Positions 29,801 through 37,607 of a stretch of 64,000 nt of DNA are shown here, one piece after another. Origin of the DNA: Caulobacteraceae bacterium. GTDB taxonomy: Bacteria; Pseudomonadota; Alphaproteobacteria; Caulobacterales; Caulobacteraceae. The number at the start of each line of letters is the position of its first letter. Positions within the stretch are counted from its first letter, which is position 1. The DNA is taken from assembly GCA_019748055.1 (NCBI GenBank), contig JAIEQC010000019.1, forward strand, positions 1 to 64,000. Direction: 5' to 3'. The notes below the pieces were generated by a model. That model did no database searches and was not told the origin of the DNA. It saw only the letters and a list, made by a program, of their open reading frames with translations. The position numbers and the translations under genes are program-made.

Positions 29801-30049
29801 ATTCTCCGGCACGTTCAGGTCGATGGGGCGGGCGGCGAAGGCGTAGCCCGAGCGACCGTTGAAGTCGTAGCTGAGCCGCATGGCTCGCCCCTCGCGCCCG
29901 TCCACCGGCGCAATGTCGGATGAGACGTCGGTCGAGGCGTCGGCCGCCCACGGCGACAGGTCCTCGAAGGCGTCGAGGACGCGGGGCTCCTGGCCGAGGA
30001 CGGGCGAGGTGAGGACGAACGCCGCGAGGACGCCGAGGAGAACGCGCAT
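26894..30049 (-). CDS. Large exported six-hairpin glycosidase-like protein with carbohydrate-binding and discoidin modules
   Basis: A 1051-residue exported protein with signal peptide (MRVLLGVLAAFVLTSPVLGQ). Residues about 20-165 form a galactose-binding/CIA30-like jelly roll; about 175-315 resemble an F5/8 C (discoidin) domain (ASQAVDGDLSTVWRS...YLRLSL). A central beta region follows, then a C-terminal alpha/alpha-barrel (about 620-985) with RSYNRSWIRDGAMMAEG, a glucoamylase-like active-site pattern, and several acidic candidates. I cannot name a GH family. ATG 30047-30049 has GGAG upstream. It is the last gene of the transport operon, 20 bases after the second permease, so it should act on the same glycan in the periplasm or outside. 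Confidence 0.8.
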   Translation of the reverse strand: MRVLLGVLAAFVLTSPVLGQEPRVLDAFEDLSPWAADASTDVSSDIAPVDGREGRAMRLSYDFNGRSGYAFAARPIDLNVPENFEISFWARGDMRPNTLEIKFVDATGRNVHWRRIENFQAPSEWTRFTIKKRQITWAWGPDPDRTFRGAERIEFVVTAGQGGAGTLEVDQLEIRELPPEPGVPPRPVASTTSEEARFPASQAVDGDLSTVWRSEYGVFQNLTLDLGYEREFGGVTLRWTDDGWAGRYRLEVSNDGADWDTIASVDHGNAGVDWLRTPEASGRYLRLSLLDGAESYGLREIEIEPLSFGETPTKFVMAVAEESLRGLYPRGFVGEQPYWTLVGVDGGGESGLMSEDGAIELRRGGPSIEPFVVDNGRLITWADVGVEQSLRDDDLPIPTVMWTHDEWTLAVTGFAEGTPDRAQLYGRYVLTNTSLRPRTLTLALAARPFQVNGPVQFLAVPGGVGPIEQIDWNGSALVLNDAIRVSALVAPNAVAVSTFESGADPQSLIADAEARRDPAERIVESDASALMAGALIYDVTLQPGERRTFGFVARLSGPTPDLPPTGAVEVVLDAAEDRVAAEWRGKMDRFDLILPPEAQRIEDVAKSSLAHMLMSRQGPIIQPGTRSYNRSWIRDGAMMAEGLNRLGHADVSSAYLDWYAPYVFEDGKVPCCVDARGSDPVPENDSHGEFIFLAAENYRHTRDVEALRRVWPQVQKAIAYMDGLRATTRTAEFRTPETAHLFGLLPPTISHEGYSDNPAYSYWDDFWGLIGYRDAAFIADVLGETDAAARIRAAGTDFQTDVMASITATAAFHDIDWIAGAADRGDFDATSTTIGLSPGGFIDELPQPLLNNTFDKWWDNFTARQENRTTWRDYTPYELRNVGALIRLGRREEALRALDFYFADMRPVAWNGWAEVVGRHEREPRFIGDMPHAWISSDYIRSAIDLLVYERVDDGVLVLAAGLPFEWMASETGVGVRDLRTAHGALSWLLKRDGAAWTLSFTGAASPSGGFELHWPEDQPVPARVRIDDRAAEWDGHVLRIPANARRVEMR

Positions 30050-30069
30050 ACTTTCAGCTCCGCGACAGG

Positions 30070-30897
30070 TCAGCCCTTCACGCTGCCCGCGAGCATGCCG
30101 CGGATGTAGTAGCGTTGCAGGGCGAGGAAGAGGATCAGCACGGGGGCGACGGTGAGGACGGCCCCCGCCATCATCATCTCGGCGTCCTGCACGTGCTCGC
30201 GCGACATGGCCGCGAGGGCCACCGGCAGGGTGTAGTTCGACTGGTCGGTCAGAACGATCAGCGGCCACAGGAAGTCGTTCCAGCTGCCCAGGAAGACGAA
30301 CAAGGCCAAGGTCACGACGATCGGCTGCAGCGTGGGGAGGACCACGCGGCGAAATATCTGGCCTTCCGAGGCGCCGTCGACGCGAGCTGCCTCCAGCATC
30401 TCGTCGGGGATGGAAAGTGCGTACTGACGCACCAGAAACAGGCCAAATATCGAAGCCAACCAGGGCACCAATGCCCCCGCGTAGGTGTTCACCAGACCCA
30501 TGGACTTCAGCATCAGGAACAGCGGCAGGGTGCCGATCTGGGCCGGCACGACCAGCGCCGCGACCAGCAGCTGGAACAGGCGGTCGCGGCCGGCGAAGCG
30601 CAGCTTGGCGAAGGCGTAGCCGGCGGGGACGGTGAACAGGAGCGCCAGGGTCGTGGCCAGCGTCGCCAGGATCAGGCTGTTGAGCATGTAGCGGCCCATG
30701 CCCTGGGTCACGAACAGGTCGCGGTAGTGCTCCAGCGTCGGCCTGGACGGCCAGAGCGGCGGCGGGAAGGTGGCGGCCTCGCCCTGGCTCATGAAGCTGA
30801 CGGAAACCATCCAGACCAGCGGGAACAGGACGACGACGACCAGCAGGACGACGGCCAGATTGGCGAGCACCGCCCGAAGATCGAGGCGCCGGCTCAT
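30070..30897 (-). CDS. Carbohydrate ABC transporter permease (MalG type)
   Basis: A 275-residue inner-membrane permease with six predicted helices. The EAA loop, which contacts the ATPase, reads EAARVDGASEGQIFRRVVLPTLQP. MalG-like features are the SFMSQGEAATFPPPLWPSRPTLEHY periplasmic segment and a C-terminal RYYIRGMLAGSVKG. ATG 30895-30897 overlaps the stop of the first permease (ATGA), so the two subunits are translationally coupled. Confidence 0.94.
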   Translation of the reverse strand: MSRRLDLRAVLANLAVVLLVVVVLFPLVWMVSVSFMSQGEAATFPPPLWPSRPTLEHYRDLFVTQGMGRYMLNSLILATLATTLALLFTVPAGYAFAKLRFAGRDRLFQLLVAALVVPAQIGTLPLFLMLKSMGLVNTYAGALVPWLASIFGLFLVRQYALSIPDEMLEAARVDGASEGQIFRRVVLPTLQPIVVTLALFVFLGSWNDFLWPLIVLTDQSNYTLPVALAAMSREHVQDAEMMMAGAVLTVAPVLILFLALQRYYIRGMLAGSVKG

Positions 30898-31832
30898 TCG
30901 TAGGCCCCCAGACGGCGGGCGACGGCCAGCTGGATCAGGGTGACGGCAAGAATGCAGAGGAAGAGAATGAATGCGACCGCCGAGGCGGACCCCAGGTTCC
31001 ACCATTTGAAGCCCTCTTCGTACATGAAGTAGAGCACCGTCACGGTCGACTGGGCCGGCCCCCCTTGCGTCATGACGTAGGGCTCGGCGAACAGCTGGAA
31101 GAAGCCCGCCACCGAGATGATCGACACCAGCAGCAGGGTCGGGGCGATGGCCGGCAGGGTCACGTGGCGGAAGCGGGTCCAGGCCCCGGCGCCGTCGATG
31201 CGGGCGGCCTCATGCAACTCGTCCGGCACGGTCTGGAGGACCGCCAGGAAGATCAGCATGTTGTAGCCGAAGGTCTTCCAGACGACGAAGATCAGGATGG
31301 CCGGGATCGAGGTCGCCGGGCTGCCCAGCCAGTCGACCGCCGGCAGGCCGACGCCGGTCAGGGCCCAGTTGATCAGGCCATAGCGGGTGTGCAGCAGGTA
31401 GTTCCACAGCACCGCCGTGGCGACCAGGGTGGTGACGAAGGGGGCGAAGAAGGCGACGCGCCAGACCGGACGCCACCTGATGATGCGGGCGTTCAGCAGC
31501 AGGGCGGCGGCCAGCGAGGCGGCGATGGAGGCCGGCACGCCGATCAGGGCGAACAGGCCGGTGTTCTTCATCGCCCCCCAGAACAGCGGATTGCCGAACA
31601 GGTTGACGTAGTTGTCCAGCCCGACGAAGCGCAGGTTGCGCAGGTCGGCCAGGGCGTAGATGTCGAAGTCGGTCAGGCTGAGCAGCAGGGCCGCAATGAC
31701 CGGCACGGCGAAGAAGACGGCGATGGCGATCAGGGCCGGGGCGACGAAGCCCCAGGCAGCCCGCGAGCGGGTGCGCGGGTGCGCGGCGGGGCGGCGCGGC
31801 TCGGCGGCGATGGTGGCCTCGACGGCGGTCAT
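30894..31832 (-). CDS. Carbohydrate ABC transporter permease (MalF type)
   Basis: A 312-residue permease with six helices and the EAA loop EAARIDGAGAWTRFRHVTLPAIAP. The Lys/Arg-rich, Ala-rich N-terminal tail of about 35 residues is cytoplasmic. Together with the downstream MalG-type gene it forms the membrane channel; the ATPase is encoded divergently beyond the glycosidase gene. Its start overlaps the stop of the solute-binding protein by four bases. Confidence 0.94.
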   Translation of the reverse strand: MTAVEATIAAEPRRPAAHPRTRSRAAWGFVAPALIAIAVFFAVPVIAALLLSLTDFDIYALADLRNLRFVGLDNYVNLFGNPLFWGAMKNTGLFALIGVPASIAASLAAALLLNARIIRWRPVWRVAFFAPFVTTLVATAVLWNYLLHTRYGLINWALTGVGLPAVDWLGSPATSIPAILIFVVWKTFGYNMLIFLAVLQTVPDELHEAARIDGAGAWTRFRHVTLPAIAPTLLLVSIISVAGFFQLFAEPYVMTQGGPAQSTVTVLYFMYEEGFKWWNLGSASAVAFILFLCILAVTLIQLAVARRLGAYE

Positions 31833-33094
31833 GCCCTGCCCTGCTCCTTCATCCAGCGCCGCTTGGCCAGCAGGCGGTCGGCGCGCCGGTCGATCTCGGC
31901 GGCGGCGGTCTCGGGCGTGAACTCGCCGCGGACCATGCGCTCGGCCACGATCTGCATCTCAGTCACGATGCGCTCCCACTCCGGCGCCTTGGGAAGGGGC
32001 TTCGCACGCTCCAGCTGCCCCTTGAACGCCGAGATGGCGGGATCGGCGACGACGGCGGGGGCGGCCCAGGCGCTGGGCCGGCTGGGCAGATCGCCGGTGA
32101 TGCGGTTGAACTCGACCTGGATCGCCGGATCCATGAGGAAGCGAACCAGCTTCCACGCCGCCTCCTGATTGGGCGACGAGCGATAGACGACAAGCGAGGA
32201 CCCGCCGGGGGCCGAGGCGCCGGGGCCCCGCGGGCCGGGCACTCCGGCGGTGTTCCACCGCGTCGTCGGTGACAGGCGGTCGCGGAACTCGCCGATGGTC
32301 CAGGGCCCCGAGAAGTGGAAGCTGAACCAGCCGCGGTCGAACTCGGTCCAGACGTTTGAGATCTGGGTCGAGGAGGCGACGGGGGCCAGGCCTTCGTCGA
32401 ACAAGCTCTTGTAGAAGGCCAGGGCCGCGACGAAGGACGGACTGGAGAAGTTCCCGCGCGTGTCGTCGTCGCGCAGCAGGGGCTCGTCGCCCTGAAGTCC
32501 CAGCGTCAGAAGCTGCTCGAACTCATTGAGCGGCAGAAGGATCGCGTACTTGTCCGGGCCCTGGATGCGTTTGACGGCGTGCATGGCCGCCTTCCACTCC
32601 GGCCAAGTCGTCGGCACGGCGTCGTAGCCCGCGCGGCCGAGGATGTCGGTGCGCACGAACAACAGACGGGTGTCGACGTACCACGGCACGCCGACGACGC
32701 GACCGTTCACCCGGTTGGTGTCGAGCACGGCCGGGAACTGGTCGGCCAGGAGATCGGCGGCGGACGGCGGCAGCTCGCTGATGGCGCCGATGGCCGACAT
32801 CTCGGACACCCAGGTGTTGCCGACCTGGCTGAGGTCCGGAAGCGAGGACCCGGCATAGGCGGTCAGCAGCTTCTGGTGTGCGGCGGTCCAGGGAAGCGCC
32901 TGGACGTCGACCTTGATGCCGGGATTGAGCGCTTCAAAGCGGGGCAGCAGCTGGGGGACGTTCGTCGCCTCATTACCCATGGCCCAGAAGGTCAGGCGCG
33001 TTCCCTCCCCTTTTGGGCCGCAACCGGCCAGACCCGCTGCGGCGCCTGCCATCAGGCCCAGCGCGGCGCGACGGTCGGGCCGCGTCTTGCTCAC
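31829..33094 (-). CDS. Extracellular solute-binding lipoprotein of a sugar ABC transporter
   Basis: A 421-residue MalE-like binding protein. The signal has twin Arg (PDRRAALGLMAG) and a lipobox GLAGC with Cys25, so it is an exported lipoprotein, possibly by Tat. Features include LTFWAMGNEATNVPQLLPRFEALNPGIKV at the mature N-terminus and a C-terminal VWKLV-type helix region. It should deliver an oligosaccharide to the permease pair. The GTG start (33092-33094) overlaps the stop of the glucanase gene (GTGA). Confidence 0.92.
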   Translation of the reverse strand: MSKTRPDRRAALGLMAGAAAGLAGCGPKGEGTRLTFWAMGNEATNVPQLLPRFEALNPGIKVDVQALPWTAAHQKLLTAYAGSSLPDLSQVGNTWVSEMSAIGAISELPPSAADLLADQFPAVLDTNRVNGRVVGVPWYVDTRLLFVRTDILGRAGYDAVPTTWPEWKAAMHAVKRIQGPDKYAILLPLNEFEQLLTLGLQGDEPLLRDDDTRGNFSSPSFVAALAFYKSLFDEGLAPVASSTQISNVWTEFDRGWFSFHFSGPWTIGEFRDRLSPTTRWNTAGVPGPRGPGASAPGGSSLVVYRSSPNQEAAWKLVRFLMDPAIQVEFNRITGDLPSRPSAWAAPAVVADPAISAFKGQLERAKPLPKAPEWERIVTEMQIVAERMVRGEFTPETAAAEIDRRADRLLAKRRWMKEQGRA

Positions 33095-34518
33095 GCGCGA
33101 TCCAGCCAGCCGCCGGTGAAGCCGGCGCGCTTGAGGCCGCGGATGAGGTTGGGTTCCGACCGCATGCGCTTCCAGACGGCGTCGCTGCGTCCGTTCTCGA
33201 TCTGGATGACGATGGGGCCCTGGTCGATGCCCAGGTAGTCGCCGTCCACCCAGCCCACTCCGGGCACGATCGCCCCATGCTGAAGCGGCCCATCCCGCTG
33301 CGTCAGCGTCGGGTTGAAGCTGTCCAGAAAGCCGTACTGGGTCCAGATGCCGGCGCCGTATCGGGCCTTCATGGCCTTGAAGCAGGCGGTCACCTCGGCC
33401 GGGGCGAAGGGATAGCTGGCGAGCGCGGCCGTCGGCGCGATCGTTCCGTCGTCCCGCTCTCCCGGCCCACGCGCGGAATAGGAATGGAACTCGCGCTCTC
33501 GACCGTCGACGACCTGTTTGAAGTCGCCCGGCCCGTCGCAGGCGGTCAGGCCCCAGACCTGGTCGTCATAGCCGACCCAACCCTTCGGGTTGCGGACCGC
33601 ATAGTCCTTCTGCGCCGCGACGGCGCGGACGCTGTTCTGGAAGTAGTCGAAGCCGGGGATTTCGGCCTGAACGCCGCGCATCCAGGCGTCGTGAATGCCG
33701 CGGAAGTCGACGTACATGTGGCTGTACTGGTGCCCGAACAGCGGCGCGAACTGCAGGTGCTTCGGGCCCCATTCCGCGTTGAAGCTGCGGCCGTAGACGC
33801 TGCACCACTCGGTCCAGACGTCGGCGGACACCGGATGGGTCTCGCTGCCGACGGCCAGCAACAGGACCAGCATGCCCTCGTTGTAGACGTGCCAATCGGC
33901 GGGGATGAAGCCGCTCTCCGGATGCCAGCCCATGGTGATGCGACGCGGCCGGACCTCAGCCCAGTCCCACTCCACGCGGTCGTAGATGGCCTGGACCCTG
34001 GCGCGGATTTCGGCCTCTTCCGGATGGTCGGCGTCGAACCACTGCTTGGCGTAGAGCATGCCGCCGAGCAGCAGAGTGGTGTCCACCGTCGACAGCTCGG
34101 TCGTGCCGAACCGGTGCCCGGTCTTCATGTCGAGGAAGTGGTAGAAGAAGCCCTTGTGACCCGTCATGCCGGTCGCGGCGGGCCCCTGCGGCGCGTCGTG
34201 GAAGAAGCGGATCGTGGCCAGGGTGCGGTCGCGCGCCTCTTTGCGGCTCATCCAGCCGCGCTCGACCCCGATGGGCCAGCAGGTCAGGGCGAAGCCAACG
34301 GCCGCGACCGAGGCGAAAGACGGAGTCGGCCAGCGGTCCGGCGTCAGGCCGTTCTGGCGGTTCTGGGTCTCGGCGAACCAGCGGAACGTCCGGTGCTGGA
34401 GATCGGTCAGCTCAGGGTCGACGCGGGCAGCTACCCCTGGAAGCCCCACACTCGTGCAGCCGGAGCCCGCCAGAGCGGCGGCCGAACCCACGGACAGCAG
34501 AAGTTGGCGTCGGTCCAT
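33091..34518 (-). CDS. GH144/PF10091 glucanase-like exported protein (candidate endo-beta-1,2-glucanase)
   Basis: A 475-residue protein matching the PF10091 glucoamylase-like family, reclassified in part as GH144 (endo-beta-1,2-glucanases). Recognisable stretches are HRTFRWFAETQNRQNGL, ASVAAVGFALTCWPIGVERGW, GFFYHFLDMKTGHR, ELSTVDTTLLLGG, LFGHQYSHMYVDFRGI and WGLTACDGPG. The N-terminus has twin Arg (DRRQLLLSVG) and a lipobox-like AGSGC, so it is probably a periplasmic or surface lipoprotein. GAGG lies eight bases before ATG. It leads the transport operon. Substrate is inferred from family. Confidence 0.87.
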   Translation of the reverse strand: MDRRQLLLSVGSAAALAGSGCTSVGLPGVAARVDPELTDLQHRTFRWFAETQNRQNGLTPDRWPTPSFASVAAVGFALTCWPIGVERGWMSRKEARDRTLATIRFFHDAPQGPAATGMTGHKGFFYHFLDMKTGHRFGTTELSTVDTTLLLGGMLYAKQWFDADHPEEAEIRARVQAIYDRVEWDWAEVRPRRITMGWHPESGFIPADWHVYNEGMLVLLLAVGSETHPVSADVWTEWCSVYGRSFNAEWGPKHLQFAPLFGHQYSHMYVDFRGIHDAWMRGVQAEIPGFDYFQNSVRAVAAQKDYAVRNPKGWVGYDDQVWGLTACDGPGDFKQVVDGREREFHSYSARGPGERDDGTIAPTAALASYPFAPAEVTACFKAMKARYGAGIWTQYGFLDSFNPTLTQRDGPLQHGAIVPGVGWVDGDYLGIDQGPIVIQIENGRSDAVWKRMRSEPNLIRGLKRAGFTGGWLDRA

Positions 34519-34550
34519 GGGAAAATCCTCGTACGCGAAACTCGAAAACT

Positions 34551-34593
34551 CAAAAAGAAACGGGCCGCCGCGACAATGCGGTCGCGGCGGCCC
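34551..34593 (-). terminator. Strong Rho-independent terminator after the TonB-dependent receptor gene
   Basis: On the minus strand a perfect 13-bp stem (GGGCCGCCGCGAC / GTCGCGGCGGCCC) with a six-base loop is followed by GTTTCTTTTTG. It separates the lacI-receptor unit from the glucanase-transporter operon. That operon therefore either has its own promoter in the next 30 bases or depends on read-through. Confidence 0.9.
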
Positions 34594-34610
34594 ACAGGCT
34601 CAGGAAGTCA

Positions 34611-37607
34611 TCACCAGCGATAGCGCAGGCCGACCTGGAAGCTGCGCGTCGGCAGGGCCTGCGATCGGGGATCGCCGTATTCCGCCGAGCACAGGCACTG
34701 CTCGAAGCCGTTGTAGTTCCGGTAGTTGAACACGTTGATGGCGTCGAACGTCGCCTCGACCGCGTGCCCGTCCCACAGCTCAAAGGTGCGGGTCAGACGC
34801 AGGTCGACCTGACGGTAGGCCCAGGCGTCCGGGATGATGAAGCCGTACTTCTTGGGCCGTCCGGCGTTCCAGCAGATGTCCGGGTTGGACGGATCCGGAC
34901 GGACGGCGGTGGGGCACACGAACTGGGTGAACGGCGTGCCGGATCCCAGGGTCACGATGCCCGACAGCTTGAAGTCCGCCGGCAGGTCGATGATGCCGGA
35001 GGCGACGATGCGGTGGCGCTCGTCGAACGACGACGGGTACCAAGGCGTCTGGGTAGGATAGTTGTAGTCGAAGTCGAAGCCGGCCATCCCGTTGTCACGA
35101 CTGCCGTTCTGCTCGGCGTCCATGAAGGTGTAGGCGAAGTTGAAGCCCCAGCCGTCCTGGGCGTTGTAGGGCTTGTCCAGCTTCAGATAGACGGCCTCGT
35201 ACCGACGCTCACGCTCGTGCGCCGAGAAGAAGATCAGGTTCCGGAACTCCGGGAAGCCGACCGAGCTCGGCGTCGGGCCGCCGAAGCGGTTGCCCGTCTC
35301 GGTGCCGGCATTGGCGATGTACCAGGCGAACTCGTTCTTGGTGCGCCCGGCGGCCAGAGTGAGCTCCGCCTGCCAGTCGCCGAACTTCTGGCGTAGGCCG
35401 ATGTTGTACTGATCGGTGTACGGGATCGGGGCGTCGTTCTTGACCAGGAAGACCTCGCCCGCGCCCGGGGCCGCGGCCAGCAGAGGATCGAGACCCGCCG
35501 GCGTCAGATAGGACGGGTTCCAGGCCACCGTCGGCACGCCGTTCACCGGCGCGCCGGTCAGGGAGAAGAAGATCTCCTTGTTGAACTGCAGCGGCTTGAA
35601 GCGCTCGTCGAAGGCGAAGTTGAAGCCGATACGGTCATAATACCGGCCGGCGCCGCCGAAGATGACGGTCCGCTCGTCGTCGAAGACGTCGTAGCTGAAG
35701 CCGACGCGGGGCTGCCAGGCGTCCTTGAAGGCTTCCCGGTTGCCGTCGGAGATGTAGTCGGCCGGATTGAAGTACGACGGGAAATCATAGCCCGGAAGCG
35801 CCTGAATGGCGTTCAGCATGTTCCGGATGTTTGTCGGGGTCACGTAGTCGTTGTTAACCGCGTTGTCCTCATAGTCCCAGCGAAGGCCGAGATTGATTTC
35901 CAGTTGCGGGGTGATCTGCCAGTCGTCCTGGATATAGAAGCCGAAGACGTTGTTCTCGACGTCAGCGGCGGGAACCGGCGATCCCAGGAAGACGCTGACG
36001 GGGATGTCGCGGCTGCCGTTGATCTCCGGACGTCCCTCGACGTCGAAGCGGAACTGGGGGTTCCGGCCGAACTGCTTGTTCACGTACATCGTCTGCATCG
36101 AGTACTTGGCGCCCAGCTTGATGGTGTGAGTGCCCATCCACTGGACGTCGGTGAACGTCAGGTCGTTCTTAAACGTCAGGTTTTCCTGCTCGATGTACTG
36201 ATTGTCGGACCGGCCGCCGGTGTTGAACACGGTACGGTCGCGGTTGAAGACGTTGTACTGGAAGCCAGGCGCCGGGCTGTCGTCACGGAAGACGATGAAC
36301 TCACGTCCGTAGTCTGAGAAGTTCAACGCCGTCGGATTGTAGACGTACTGGAAGTAGTCGACGGACGCCTCGTTGAAGAAACCCGCGCCGGTCCACTGGT
36401 GCTTCAGGACGACAGAACGCACGTCGGTGTTGACCTGCTGGGCGCGGTCAAAGGACGTCGTACCGCCGAAGTCGCGGATGTCGTTCTCGTCGCGGAAGGT
36501 TCCGCTGAGTTCCAGACGGTGGTCGGGGTTCACCTGCCAAGACAGCTTGCCGAACAACAGGTCCTGTTCGAACGGCGCGGCGAAGGTCCCGAACTCGGAG
36601 GCGAACAGCGAGCCGAACGTGGCGTCGTTGGAGAAGACGCTGTTCGACCGCGTTTCATCCTTGCGCTCATACGCCATGAAGAAGTGCAGCGTGTCCTCGA
36701 TGATCGGACCGCCGACCGAGAAACCATACTGGAGGTTCTCCAGCGGCGCCTTGGGCACGTTGTTGCGACGATCGAAGATGGTCTGTTCGATCCAGTCCTG
36801 GTCCTGGTAGGTGACGAAGACGTCGCCCGAGAAGTCGTTCGTGCCCGAGCGGGTCACGGCCGTGATGACAGCCGAACCGGCCTGCTCGTACTCGGCCTTG
36901 AAGTTCTGGGTGATGACCCGGAATTCCTGCACGCCGGCCTGCGGGAACGGGTTGCCGCGGCTGTCGTCCTGACCGGCCACGCCGCCGTCGATGATGGTCG
37001 ACTTCTGGTTCTGACCGTCGATGAAGACGTTGATCTGCTGGGCCGGCGCGCCGCCGGCCGAGATGGTGCGCTCCTGCGGGTCCTGCGACAGGCGCAGGCC
37101 GGGGGCCAGAGCCGCGAAATTCAGGAAGTTGCGGTTGATCTGCGGCAGGTTGTTGATCTGCGCCTGGCTGACGTTGGTCGCGATTTCCGGGGTGCGGACT
37201 TCGAACAGGCGGCGACCGACCACCACGATGTCGTCGACCTGGGTCGCTCCGTCGGTGGAGACGCCGGCGGTGTCGAGGTCCAGGGTCCCGACCTGACCGA
37301 GCGCCAGAGTCACGGTGTCGCTGGCGGCGTCGCCGTCGGCCGTGGCGACGGTGATTTCATAGGTGCCCGGGCGCAGACCGGGAATGACGTACCCGCCGTC
37401 GGCGGCGATCCGGCCGCGCGTGGTGAAGCCTGTGGCGACGTCGCGAGCCGTGACGGTTCCGCCCGTCTCGGGCTGGCCGCCGTCGGTCACGGTCCCGCGC
37501 AGCGTGGCGCTGGAAACCTGAGCCGCGGCCGTGCCGGCCACCCCCAGCGAAACGGCGAGGGCCAGCGCCGAGGCCGCCCCGAGATAGCGCATGTTCATCC
37601 TAGACAT
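34611..37607 (-). CDS. TonB-dependent outer-membrane receptor with carboxypeptidase-regulatory-like N-domain (Oar type)
   Basis: A 998-residue outer-membrane receptor. After a signal peptide (cleavage near TAAAQ) comes a CarboxypepD_reg-like beta sandwich (residues about 36-115), then the plug domain with a TonB-box-like VDDIVVVGRR, and a 22-strand-type barrel ending in the aromatic VGLRYRW. The sequence belongs to the Oar/maltodextrin-type receptors common in Caulobacteraceae. It should import the glycan or its fragments into the periplasm using TonB energy. Three Met codons lie near the start (37607, 37598, 37592); the exact start is uncertain. It overlaps the lacI stop. Confidence 0.93.
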   Translation of the reverse strand: MSRMNMRYLGAASALALAVSLGVAGTAAAQVSSATLRGTVTDGGQPETGGTVTARDVATGFTTRGRIAADGGYVIPGLRPGTYEITVATADGDAASDTVTLALGQVGTLDLDTAGVSTDGATQVDDIVVVGRRLFEVRTPEIATNVSQAQINNLPQINRNFLNFAALAPGLRLSQDPQERTISAGGAPAQQINVFIDGQNQKSTIIDGGVAGQDDSRGNPFPQAGVQEFRVITQNFKAEYEQAGSAVITAVTRSGTNDFSGDVFVTYQDQDWIEQTIFDRRNNVPKAPLENLQYGFSVGGPIIEDTLHFFMAYERKDETRSNSVFSNDATFGSLFASEFGTFAAPFEQDLLFGKLSWQVNPDHRLELSGTFRDENDIRDFGGTTSFDRAQQVNTDVRSVVLKHQWTGAGFFNEASVDYFQYVYNPTALNFSDYGREFIVFRDDSPAPGFQYNVFNRDRTVFNTGGRSDNQYIEQENLTFKNDLTFTDVQWMGTHTIKLGAKYSMQTMYVNKQFGRNPQFRFDVEGRPEINGSRDIPVSVFLGSPVPAADVENNVFGFYIQDDWQITPQLEINLGLRWDYEDNAVNNDYVTPTNIRNMLNAIQALPGYDFPSYFNPADYISDGNREAFKDAWQPRVGFSYDVFDDERTVIFGGAGRYYDRIGFNFAFDERFKPLQFNKEIFFSLTGAPVNGVPTVAWNPSYLTPAGLDPLLAAAPGAGEVFLVKNDAPIPYTDQYNIGLRQKFGDWQAELTLAAGRTKNEFAWYIANAGTETGNRFGGPTPSSVGFPEFRNLIFFSAHERERRYEAVYLKLDKPYNAQDGWGFNFAYTFMDAEQNGSRDNGMAGFDFDYNYPTQTPWYPSSFDERHRIVASGIIDLPADFKLSGIVTLGSGTPFTQFVCPTAVRPDPSNPDICWNAGRPKKYGFIIPDAWAYRQVDLRLTRTFELWDGHAVEATFDAINVFNYRNYNGFEQCLCSAEYGDPRSQALPTRSFQVGLRYRW

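Noticed and set aside
36373-36810. A 145-residue + strand frame antisense to the TonB-dependent receptor.
   Set aside because: It lies entirely inside the receptor gene, which has consistent barrel strands and signal peptide, and the antisense product has no recognisable feature.
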